Source: GCA-002722245 sp964230605
GTDB lineage: Bacteria > Bacteroidota > Bacteroidia > Flavobacteriales_C > GCA-002722245
Reading direction: 5' to 3'
DNA: 38,723 nt
Assembly: GCA_964230605.1 (NCBI GenBank)
Contig: CAXRIN010000102.1
Coordinates: 1-38,723 of the forward strand
The position numbers and the translations under genes are program-made. The notes below the pieces were generated by a model. That model saw only the letters and a program-made list of their open reading frames with translations. It made no database searches and was not told the origin of the DNA. This document shows, one piece after another, positions 1-6,617 of the stretch; the stretch's first letter is position 1; the number at the start of each line of letters is the position of its first letter.

Positions 1-62
1 TTAAAATGAGTGATACAACTGTGTTCATCTGGAAACTCTTCAATAAACCTTAAAATATTCAT
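1..62 (-). CDS. IS1595-family transposase, N-terminal fragment (runs off left edge)
   Basis: Only the first 20 codons are inside the window, beginning at an ATG at 60-62 on the minus strand and running off the left end. They read M-N-I-L-R-F-I-E-E-F followed by PDEHSCITHF. The pattern 'MN-(I/L)-L-x-F-x-x-x-FPDE-x-SC' is how IS1595/ISSod11-type transposases common in Bacteroidota begin, just before their zinc-ribbon domain. Such proteins cut and paste the element through an ISXO2-like DDE domain, which is not visible here. The bases between about 63 and 150 would hold the element's terminal inverted repeat, but I cannot place the boundary without the other end. The family call rests on a short stretch, so it is probable rather than certain. 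Confidence 0.55.
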   Translation of the reverse strand, partial: MNILRFIEEFPDEHSCITHF

Positions 63-154
63 AACCAATCTTTTCTGTAAAGAAAGGTGTTCACTCCGTA
101 CTCAACTTACGGTTTAGGTATAATTGTGGGGAATCAGAATAATTATTTCATCTA
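63..154. mobile_element. Probable terminal non-coding end of the IS1595-like element
   Basis: This stretch separates the transposase start from the hairpin at 155-200 and has no reading frame of note. In IS1595-type elements the terminal inverted repeat lies within about 100 bases of the transposase start, so the element should end somewhere here. The exact edge and any target-site duplication cannot be seen because the other end is outside the window. Confidence 0.3.
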
Positions 155-200
155 GAATACAAAAAAACAATTAGCGAGGGTTAATTGTTTTTTTGTATTC
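155..200. terminator. Perfect 19-bp hairpin, possible bidirectional terminator
   Basis: Bases 155-173 and 182-200 are perfect reverse complements (19 bp each) around an 8-base loop (174-181). The stem contains a run of seven A on one arm and seven T on the other, so either strand would give a hairpin with a U-rich 3' arm. It lies between the IS fragment and the FMN reductase gene, where a bidirectional terminator would insulate the two. It is AT-rich, so stability comes from length rather than GC content. Confidence 0.55.
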
Positions 201-210
201 ACTCTTTTTA

Positions 211-224
211 TTTGTTGCAACAAA
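211..224. promoter_or_regulatory. 14-bp palindrome upstream of FMN reductase (candidate operator)
   Basis: Bases 211-224 read TTTGTTGCAACAAA, a perfect even palindrome with no spacer. It lies 37 bases before the ATG at 261. A partial -7-like sequence, TATCTTGC, follows at 234-241. A TTG inside the palindrome would sit at roughly the -33 position, so a protein bound here could control initiation. No regulator gene is adjacent and the binding protein is unknown. Confidence 0.35.
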
Positions 225-260
225 TGTTTTTACTATCTTGCACTCATAACTTAGAAAGTC

Positions 261-791
261 ATGAAAAAAATTATAGCATTTGCCGGAAGCAACAGTAAAA
301 ATTCAATTAACCATCAATTAATTGAGGCGGTTTCACAACTTGTACAAAACGTTGAAGTTGAAATCATAAACTTGAGAGACTATCCTGCAGTTATTTATGG
401 CATTGATGAAGAACAGGAAAATGGTTATCCTGATAAAATGATTGAGCTCAATGAAAAACTAAAAGAGGCACAAGGATATATTATTTCAACACCCGAACAT
501 AATGGTTCGATGCCTGCGTTTTTCAAGAATGCAATAGACTGGTTATCTCGTATTGAAAAATCGGTTTTGAATGATTTGCCAACTGTTTTCTTGAGCACAT
601 CACCAGGACCAAGGGGAGCGTCATCTGCAGGATCTCATTTAGCAGCAATTATGCCATACAGAGGTACAAAAGTGATTGGTTACCATTCCGTTGGCTCTTT
701 TAAAGAAAAAGTAATTGAAGGAAAATTAATAGAGGGAGAAGATAAAGTTGCAATCGAAAAATTGATTGATGAACTTTTAAATGAAATATAG
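261..791 (+). CDS. NADPH-dependent FMN reductase family protein
   Basis: A 176-residue flavodoxin-like protein of the NADPH-dependent FMN/quinone/chromate reductase family (YieF/ArsH-like size, usually 170-190 residues). The N-terminus is a beta strand followed by GSNSKNS (residues 9-15), the loop that binds the flavin phosphate. Residues 78-94 hold the family signature PEHNGSMPAFFKNAIDW, which contacts the isoalloxazine ring. The expected role is two-electron reduction of free flavin or quinones in the cytoplasm, protecting against redox stress; the true substrate cannot be told from sequence. The gene stands alone: it has its own upstream palindrome and converges with the metallo-hydrolase gene, leaving 7 bases between stop codons. 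No Shine-Dalgarno is evident, which is normal for this phylum. Confidence 0.88.
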   Translation: MKKIIAFAGSNSKNSINHQLIEAVSQLVQNVEVEIINLRDYPAVIYGIDEEQENGYPDKMIELNEKLKEAQGYIISTPEHNGSMPAFFKNAIDWLSRIEKSVLNDLPTVFLSTSPGPRGASSAGSHLAAIMPYRGTKVIGYHSVGSFKEKVIEGKLIEGEDKVAIEKLIDELLNEI

Positions 792-798
792 TTGTTGA

Positions 799-1842
799 TT
801 ACTCATACTTTCTCCACCAATGATCAATATCAATGTTTTGATTGGCAGAGAAAACTTCACCAATTTTTGGAACTATATGATCAACGCTTTTTTGCTCTGC
901 ATGAGTTAAAAAATCTTCCACAGGGGTTTTCCAATGATGTAAAGCCAAAGCAAATCCCGACCAATGAACTGGCATTATTTGCTTTGCTTTTACATCTTGT
1001 GACGCTTTTACTGCTTCATCAGGAAACATGTGAATTTGTCTCCATAATTCGTGGTACTGCCCACATTCCATGAAACCAAAATCAAATGGACCAAGCTTCT
1101 CTCCTATCGTTTTAAAATGATCTCCATAACCACCATCACCACTGAAATATATATTTTCTTCTGAAGATTTAATCGCCCATCCGCCCCAAAGAGTTCTATT
1201 CCTATCTAAAACTCCTCTTCCAGCAAAATGACGCGTCGGCGTAAAGGTGATTTCTATTCCATTTAGTTCCGACTTATCCCACCAATCAAATTCTTTCACC
1301 TTCTCTGGTTGAACTCCCCACTTTACGAAATGTCTTTTCGATCCAAGAGCAACCCAAAATCTATCTACTTTTCCCTTTAGCTTTTTAATACTTGCTAAAT
1401 CCAAATGATCATAGTGATCATGAGTAAGCAAAAGAATATCAATGTCCGGAAAATCATCAATTAAATCCAACGTATTTTCCGAAAATCTTTTGGTTTTAAA
1501 AGGAGCAATCGGAGATGCATCCGGCCCCAACATAGGATCAATCAAAATAATAGTTCCTTGGATATTCATCAAAACAACTGAATGTCCATACCAGATGAAT
1601 TTCGTCTTATCAGAAGGCGCTAAAAAAGATGATTTATCAAAAGCTTCAACTGCAATTGGCTTTTTCGGAGCTCGGCCTTTAGTTTTAAAAAAGTTTTCGT
1701 AAAACAACTTTGGCATGTTACCAAAATTGATATCCATTTTGGTAGACTCTAAATTTTCAAAACTCTTCTTTCCCCAATTAGGTGATTGTTCCAACTGTCT
1801 TTTAACAGACTTGGTTATTTTGCCTCCGAATTGCTTTTTCAT
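799..1842 (-). CDS. NAPE-PLD-like metallo-beta-lactamase-fold hydrolase, soluble paralogue
   Basis: A 347-residue protein of the metallo-beta-lactamase superfamily, closest in pattern to N-acyl-phosphatidylethanolamine phospholipase D (NAPE-PLD)-like hydrolases. Metal ligands are visible: HDHYDH at residues 141-146, His205 in TPTRH, Asp236 in SGDGG and His293 in PVHW. The WYGHS strand (84-88) and LIDPML (100-105) precede them, and GRGVLDRNRTLWGGW (208-222) is typical of the NAPE-PLD group. There is no signal peptide or membrane segment, so it is probably cytoplasmic. I chose the ATG at 1842 because it overlaps the upstream gene's stop as ATGA; an in-frame TTG at 1878 would add 12 residues lying inside that gene. 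It is the last gene of a three-gene minus-strand operon. Family and metal site are clear, but the lipid substrate is inferred only. Confidence 0.85.
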   Translation of the reverse strand: MKKQFGGKITKSVKRQLEQSPNWGKKSFENLESTKMDINFGNMPKLFYENFFKTKGRAPKKPIAVEAFDKSSFLAPSDKTKFIWYGHSVVLMNIQGTIILIDPMLGPDASPIAPFKTKRFSENTLDLIDDFPDIDILLLTHDHYDHLDLASIKKLKGKVDRFWVALGSKRHFVKWGVQPEKVKEFDWWDKSELNGIEITFTPTRHFAGRGVLDRNRTLWGGWAIKSSEENIYFSGDGGYGDHFKTIGEKLGPFDFGFMECGQYHELWRQIHMFPDEAVKASQDVKAKQIMPVHWSGFALALHHWKTPVEDFLTHAEQKSVDHIVPKIGEVFSANQNIDIDHWWRKYE

Positions 1843-2995
1843 TGCTTTTGAATTTCTGGTTTTATAGATTCCCACCAAGGATTATAACCAATTGTAATTG
1901 AATCTAAATTCATAGTTTCTCCAATTTTTGGAGTGACAACTTTAACACCAATTGAATCAGCCGCTTCTTTAATTCTCACAGGAGGTTCATACCAATCGTG
2001 TAATGAAAGTGTAAAAGCTCCCCAGTGGATTGGCACCCCTACGTTTGCGTTTAAATCTTTAATTGCTTGAGCTGACTCTTCGGGTTGCATATGAATTTGT
2101 TTCCAGTTTTTATTATACTGCCCACATTCAACCATCGCAATGTCAAAAGGACCATACTTCTCTCCAATTTTTTAAAATGATCGTCATATCCTCCGTCACC
2201 ACTAAAATATATTTTCTGATTGTCTCCTTTAATAATCCATGAACCCCATAAAGTTGAATTATGATTCAGTACACCTCTTCCTGAGAAGTGACGAGTTGGT
2301 GCAAATGCAAATTTTAATCCCTCTATCTCGTCATCAGTCCACCAATCATATTCATGAATCTTTTCATCTTCAATCCCCCATGATCTGAAATGAGCCCCCA
2401 CTCCTAAAGGCACAATAAAATGCTTAACCCTTGCATGAAGTTGTTCTATTGTTTCATAATCCAAATGATCATAATGGTCATGGGATATAAAAACAAAATC
2501 TATAGGAGGAAGTTCAGCTATTTCAAGCGGTAAATGATCATTATACCTAGGACGTGATAACCATTTTACTGGCGAAGGAGTTTCCCCCAACATAGGATCT
2601 AACAAAATATTTCTACCATCTAACTGAAGTAAAAACGCAGAATGACCAAACCAAATCAATTTCGAAACTTGCTTTGTGATTTCTAATTGAGTAGAATCTT
2701 GTTTTATAAAAGGAACTTTTACAGCTGGATCTCTGTTAGGATTATCCTTATAATATTCCTTCATGGTACTCCAAAAAACATCCCATGAAAAACCTCTTGA
2801 TGTGTGATGGTAATTTTGAAACTGACCTTCTTTGTAACGCCCCGTCTTTTCAAACTCCATGATTTCCTCATCTGAAGGACTTCCGCCAAATTCAGGACTT
2901 GTATTAATGAAAATAACTATCCCAATAATTATAAATAGCAAAAGGTAAAAAGTCCATTTGAAGAACTTTTTAATAATCTTCCAAAGTAATTTCAC
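1839..2995 (-). pseudogene. NAPE-PLD-like hydrolase, membrane-anchored paralogue, broken by a -1 frameshift
   Basis: Two reading frames together encode one paralogue of the downstream hydrolase. The first (from GTG 2995) has an N-terminal membrane anchor (about residues 11-31), HDHYDH with His172, His174, Asp176 and His177, then RHFSGRG and SGDGGYDDHF. It then derails at the run of six T at 2168-2173 (six A on the coding strand). The second frame, ending at 1839, supplies MVECGQY, the PIHWG histidine and the C-terminus. Adding one A to the run restores 'HFKKIGEKYGPFDIAMVECGQ', matching the intact paralogue and giving about 385 residues. The rest shows no other damage, so the break is recent, a sequencing error, or bypassed by slippage. 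The GTG start follows a 58-residue peptide gene by 10 bases, and the stop overlaps the next ATG. Confidence 0.85.
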
Positions 2996-3005
2996 TGTCG
3001 AAAAA

Positions 3006-3182
3006 TTATTTAAACACCTTTAATGAAACTAAATCAGCTACAAAATCCGCTGATCCAAAAACACTTCTCACTAACATATTTGGTTTCTTATTTTGCATCT
3101 CTGCAGATAACTTCCAAGTATTTAACATCTTAAAAGCAGCAATCCCAATTAAAATTAAAATAAGGCTATAAATTACAATCAT
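3006..3182 (-). CDS. Small single-span membrane protein (58 residues)
   Basis: A short reading frame from ATG 3182 to TAA 3006. It encodes a 58-residue peptide whose residues 2-17 (IVIYSLILILIGIAAF) form one strongly hydrophobic segment, followed by a polar tail with KMLNTWKLSAEMQNKKPNM. It is supported by position: a good Bacteroidota promoter lies just upstream (3199-3232), and its stop is 10 bases before the GTG of the membrane-anchored NAPE-PLD-like gene, so it appears to be the first gene of that operon. I do not recognise a family. It could be a partner or anchor for the hydrolases, but that is inference from context only. Confidence 0.6.
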   Translation of the reverse strand: MIVIYSLILILIGIAAFKMLNTWKLSAEMQNKKPNMLVRSVFGSADFVADLVSLKVFK

Positions 3183-3198
3183 GTCAAAATAGTTTTTA

Positions 3199-3232
3199 CA
3201 AAGATATCATTCCATTACTTCATGTATTTCAA
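3199..3232 (-). promoter_or_regulatory. Bacteroidota-type promoter for the small peptide/NAPE-PLD-like operon
   Basis: On the minus strand, TATCTTTG (3199-3206) matches the -7 consensus TAnnTTTG exactly. A TTG (3230-3232) lies 23 bases upstream, at the outer limit of the usual spacing to the -33 element. Transcription would start near 3192, about ten bases before the ATG at 3182. This supports the small reading frame being expressed. Confidence 0.55.
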
Positions 3233-3320
3233 TTATATGACAAATGGTTATACATCTATCTAATCAACCCTTAATTATTTCGTAGTTTTAACTCCGCAAA
3301 ATGAATTAAACATTAAAGCT

Positions 3321-4271
3321 TTGAACCTGATTCAAAAAGGACTTCCAGAACAATTATTAAGTAAAGCCTACAAAAACGGATGGTTCAAACTTTTTGTAAA
3401 AAAGGAATTCAACGGGCTTCAATTATCTCTCCCAGATGGTTTGGAAGAACTTCGAAAAGCTTGTCAAATAAACGGAAGTTTAGGTTGGTGCGTTAACTTG
3501 GGGGCTGGTGCAAACTACTTCTCTGGATTTTTTTCAGAAGAAGGAGCTAAAAAAATATTCACAAATCCTGAATGCGTTTTAGCTGGAAGTGGTGGACTAG
3601 CAGAAACTGTAGAAGAAGTAGAAAATGGCTTTTTAATTTCAGGAAAATGGGGAAAAGCTACAGGAGCACTTCACGCAACTTATTTTACTTGTAATGGCGT
3701 TTTGCCAAACGGAGAAACAGTAAGTTTTGCAATATCAAAAGATCAAGTTAGATTGATTGATGACTGGAACTTATTCGGCATGGAGCAATCATCTTCTTTA
3801 GGCTTCGTTACAGAAAAAGCTTTTGTTCCATCAGAATTTGTTTTCAGAATTAATGAGCCAGAAATCAAAACGAGCTACGAAATTCATCACCTTCCTTTTA
3901 ACAGTTTTGCCCAATTTTCAATGACTGCAGCCATTATTGGTTTAGCTGAAGGTATTACACAAAATCTAAACCCTTCTGAATTAAAAGAATCAGCACAAAA
4001 ATCTTTATCAGAACTTAAAACTTATTGTGATAATACAGCTAAAACATTAAAACGTACAGCCAAAAAAGTTTGGGATCAATTACCTAATAAAGCTACTGAT
4101 ATTGATGCTTTAGAAATTGAAAACCTTGTAAAACAAACCGGTATTGAAATCTTTCAAAAGGTAAATCAACTTTATTTCGATGCAGGTCTACTGATGGCAA
4201 ATAAAAAACATCCTGTGCACGAAAGCTACAAAGATTTCATGCTCGCAATCCAGCATTCAATTTTTAAGTAA
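3321..4271 (+). CDS. Acyl-CoA-dehydrogenase-like flavoprotein (monooxygenase-type), short form
   Basis: A 316-residue protein resembling the acyl-CoA dehydrogenase superfamily, especially the DszC/HpaA-type flavin-dependent monooxygenase branch. The N-terminal half shows FNGLQLSLPDG, then SLGWCVNLGAGANYF and a beta domain with GGLAETVEEVENGFLISGKWGKATGA, as in the 'G-x-A-x-x-x-G-G-y-x-l-x-G-x-w' region of this group. The C-terminal helical region is shorter than in typical members (about 380-400 residues), and the usual acyl-CoA dehydrogenase catalytic Glu motif is not apparent. The first available start is TTG 3321; no in-frame ATG lies near it and the true start is uncertain. It is transcribed divergently from the NAPE-PLD-like operon and converges with the desaturase, with 2 bases between stops. 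The substrate is unknown. Confidence 0.62.
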   Translation: MNLIQKGLPEQLLSKAYKNGWFKLFVKKEFNGLQLSLPDGLEELRKACQINGSLGWCVNLGAGANYFSGFFSEEGAKKIFTNPECVLAGSGGLAETVEEVENGFLISGKWGKATGALHATYFTCNGVLPNGETVSFAISKDQVRLIDDWNLFGMEQSSSLGFVTEKAFVPSEFVFRINEPEIKTSYEIHHLPFNSFAQFSMTAAIIGLAEGITQNLNPSELKESAQKSLSELKTYCDNTAKTLKRTAKKVWDQLPNKATDIDALEIENLVKQTGIEIFQKVNQLYFDAGLLMANKKHPVHESYKDFMLAIQHSIFK

Positions 4272-4273
4272 AG

Positions 4274-5359
4274 CTAAGCCGGCTGAGCAAACTGCTTCAA
4301 AATCTTATAATGTTGTCCTAGTGCTTTGAAAAAGCTACCATTGGTATAATATGGAACATTATATTCTTTGGCAGTTTCTCTTACAATTTTAGATAGTTTG
4401 CGATAGTGTACGTGACAAATTCCCGCAAAAAGATGGTGCTCGATTTGATAGTTTAAACCTCCAATGTACCATGAAAACAATCTACTTCTTTGAGAAAAAT
4501 TAGCAGTAGTTTGTAATTGGTGAATTGTCCAACTGTTCTCTATTATGTTATGCTCATTCTCTTTTGGGAAAGACATCTCTGGCATTACATGCGCTAATTG
4601 GAAAATTAAACTTAAAATTAAGCTACATACATAATGCATTAAAAACCATCCAACCAAAGTAGTAACAACTGGAAGTTTTAATACAGCCAAAGGAATCACA
4701 AGGATGTATGTAAAGTAAATTACTTTCCATAGTATGATATAGAACATTTCTTTCGCAAACTCCTTTTCTTTTAATAAACCACTCTTTTTAAACCTCAAAG
4801 CTTGCAGATAATCCTTCCACATTACCCATCCAAAAGTCATTAAACCGTAAGCTAAAACGAAGAAATAATGCTGGTATTTATGAATTGGTTTATGCTTATG
4901 ATGTGGCGAAAAACGAAAAAATCCTGGTCCATCAATATCCTCATCCATTCCCTCAACATTGGTAAACGTATGGTGTAAAACATTGTGCTGAAGCTTCCAT
5001 AATTTAGCGCTTCCTCCAACAACATTTAACATCAATCCCATCAATCTGTTAACTGTTTTATTTCTTGAAAAAGCTCCATGATTACCATCATGCATGATAG
5101 ATAAACCAATACCTGCCATACCTACACCACTTAAACACCATAAGCCTATAACAGCCCAAGTATTTGTAACTACACTTGAAAAAATTAAAATCAATGGTGC
5201 AAAAAACATTGAAATCATTGTAAATGACTTCAAAAACATATTTAGATTTCCATATCTATCAATGTTGTTTTTCTTAAAATATTCGTCTACTCTTGATTTT
5301 AAAACTTTGGAAAATTCAGGACGAACAGACTTGTCGAACTTTATGGTATTTGATCTCAT
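4274..5359 (-). CDS. Membrane fatty acid desaturase (acyl-lipid or acyl-CoA)
   Basis: A 361-residue integral membrane diiron desaturase that would introduce a double bond into fatty acyl chains at the cytoplasmic membrane. All three histidine clusters are present: HDGNH (residues 90-94), QHNVLHH (124-130) and QIEHH (305-309). The glutamine variant of the third box is typical of front-end or linoleoyl-CoA-type desaturases, but there is no N-terminal cytochrome b5 domain, so an external electron donor is needed. Hydrophobic segments lie around 45-90, 168-180, 205-260 and 295-305. It starts at an ATG with no alternative nearby. The upstream region shared with the ABC cassette contains two inverted repeats. 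Positional specificity cannot be read from the sequence. Confidence 0.88.
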   Translation of the reverse strand: MRSNTIKFDKSVRPEFSKVLKSRVDEYFKKNNIDRYGNLNMFLKSFTMISMFFAPLILIFSSVVTNTWAVIGLWCLSGVGMAGIGLSIMHDGNHGAFSRNKTVNRLMGLMLNVVGGSAKLWKLQHNVLHHTFTNVEGMDEDIDGPGFFRFSPHHKHKPIHKYQHYFFVLAYGLMTFGWVMWKDYLQALRFKKSGLLKEKEFAKEMFYIILWKVIYFTYILVIPLAVLKLPVVTTLVGWFLMHYVCSLILSLIFQLAHVMPEMSFPKENEHNIIENSWTIHQLQTTANFSQRSRLFSWYIGGLNYQIEHHLFAGICHVHYRKLSKIVRETAKEYNVPYYTNGSFFKALGQHYKILKQFAQPA

Positions 5360-5399
5360 TATAATATGAAGGTACGATAATAAACATTAACAATCCAGC

Positions 5400-5418
5400 T
5401 TATAAGTTTTACTTATAA
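5400..5418. promoter_or_regulatory. Inverted repeat upstream of the desaturase (candidate operator)
   Basis: TTATAAGT (5400-5407) and ACTTATAA (5411-5418) are perfect complements around three T residues. The site is 41 bases upstream of the desaturase ATG, near its expected promoter, so it may bind a regulator of membrane-lipid unsaturation. This is a positional inference, and the sequence is AT-rich enough that chance is possible. Confidence 0.35.
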
Positions 5419-5425
5419 ACATACA

Positions 5426-5449
5426 TATTGTATAAATGTACATACAATA
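5426..5449. promoter_or_regulatory. Second inverted repeat between desaturase and ABC cassette
   Basis: TATTGTAT (5426-5433) and ATACAATA (5442-5449) are perfect 8-bp inverted arms with an 8-base spacer, so the half-sites are about one and a half helical turns apart, as for many dimeric repressors. It lies midway in the 163-base divergent intergenic region and could affect either gene. No regulator gene is adjacent. Confidence 0.35.
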
Positions 5450-5522
5450 CATCCAAAATTTTATGACTTTAATCACAAGTTAAAGACTAAATAAACCTTA
5501 GTTTTATCCAAAATTTTCTTCG

Positions 5523-6617
5523 ATGAAAAAGTATTTTTTAGCACTTATTTCTGGACCTCTCCTCCTATCAGCCTGTGGAGAAAAGAAACAAACTACTAAG
5601 CCTTCTATTCAAGCATTTACCACCTCAATTTATGCATCGGCAGAGGTTAAACCATTAAACTATTATTTAGTTTATGCTTCCTCTCCAGGTATACTAGAAA
5701 AATGGTATGTTGAAGCTGGCGATACTGTTAAAAAAGGAGAACTGATAGCGCAATTAAAAAATGATAATTCCCAAATTAATTTGGAATCTGCGGAGTTATC
5801 AAATCAATTAGCTTCTGAAAAATATAAAGGAAAAGCAAGTGCTTTAAAAAGTATTGAAAACGAAATTGAAGCAACAAAAAGACAACTTGAAATTGATAGT
5901 ACTAACTACACAAGATTAGCTAAGTTGTGGCAACAAAAAATAGGTTCTTTATCGGATTTTGAATCTGCGGAGTTGAAGTATGATTTGACTAAAAATCGTT
6001 TGGATAATTTGACGCAACGTTTAAATCAATCGAAAATCGAACTCAAAAATGCTTATTTACAATCTCAAAAAAACCTTAAAGTTGCCATGACTCAATTAGG
6101 TGACTTTGGCATTAAAGCAATTGTAGACGGTAAAGTTTTTGACACAAAGAAGAACGTTGGTGAATTGGTTACTTTACAAGAACCAATTGCAACAATTGGA
6201 TCCGAAAAAACTTTTTTAATTGAAATGTGGGTGGATGAAGTTGATATTGCAAAAGTGCGTTTAAATCAAAAAGTATATGTTAGATTGGATGCTTATCCTA
6301 ACCAAGCCTTCGAGGCTTCCGTTTCCAAAATTTATCCTGAGAAAAACAATAAAAATCAATCGTTCAAAGTTGAGGCAAGATTTAAAAAAGAACCGGCTCA
6401 ATTATATGTTGGATTATCAGGAGAAGGAAATATTGTACTTAATGAAAAATCTGGTGCTCTAATTATTCCACAAGAATACCTACTTTCTGATTCAACAGTG
6501 CTTACGAACGAAGGTGCTTTAACTATTAAAACTGGTGAGCGTAACATGTCTCATGTTGAAGTAATTAGCGGACTAGATACAAACACTGTAATTGTTCATC
6601 CTTCTCATAATGAATGA
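5523..6617 (+). CDS. Periplasmic adaptor (MacA/HlyD-like) lipoprotein of ABC exporter
   Basis: A 364-residue membrane-fusion protein. The N-terminus is a lipoprotein signal with lipobox LLSAC (Cys18), so it is probably anchored in a membrane facing the periplasm. A biotinyl-lipoyl-like half with 'AGDTVKKGELIAQL' (about 70-85) is followed by a long alpha-hairpin (about 90-185, rich in K/E/Q/L with coiled-coil spacing). Next comes the second lipoyl half with 'DGKVFDTKKNVGELV', then a beta-barrel and membrane-proximal domain. Such adaptors link an inner-membrane ABC permease to an outer-membrane channel. It is the first gene of a tightly packed operon, its stop overlapping the permease start by 8 bases. 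No TolC-like gene follows, so the channel must come from elsewhere. The exported substrate is unknown. Confidence 0.85.
   Translation: MKKYFLALISGPLLLSACGEKKQTTKPSIQAFTTSIYASAEVKPLNYYLVYASSPGILEKWYVEAGDTVKKGELIAQLKNDNSQINLESAELSNQLASEKYKGKASALKSIENEIEATKRQLEIDSTNYTRLAKLWQQKIGSLSDFESAELKYDLTKNRLDNLTQRLNQSKIELKNAYLQSQKNLKVAMTQLGDFGIKAIVDGKVFDTKKNVGELVTLQEPIATIGSEKTFLIEMWVDEVDIAKVRLNQKVYVRLDAYPNQAFEASVSKIYPEKNNKNQSFKVEARFKKEPAQLYVGLSGEGNIVLNEKSGALIIPQEYLLSDSTVLTNEGALTIKTGERNMSHVEVISGLDTNTVIVHPSHNE

Noticed and set aside
792..1073. A plus-strand reading frame of 93 codons just after the FMN reductase
   Set aside because: It starts at TTG and lies wholly opposite the clearly coding NAPE-PLD-like gene, with no recognisable protein pattern.
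2166..2177. Programmed -1 ribosomal frameshifting in the NAPE-PLD-like gene
   Set aside because: The site has no X-XXY-YYZ heptamer in the zero frame, I see no obvious downstream stem-loop, and the zero-frame product would end in a long out-of-frame tail. A mutation or sequencing error is simpler.
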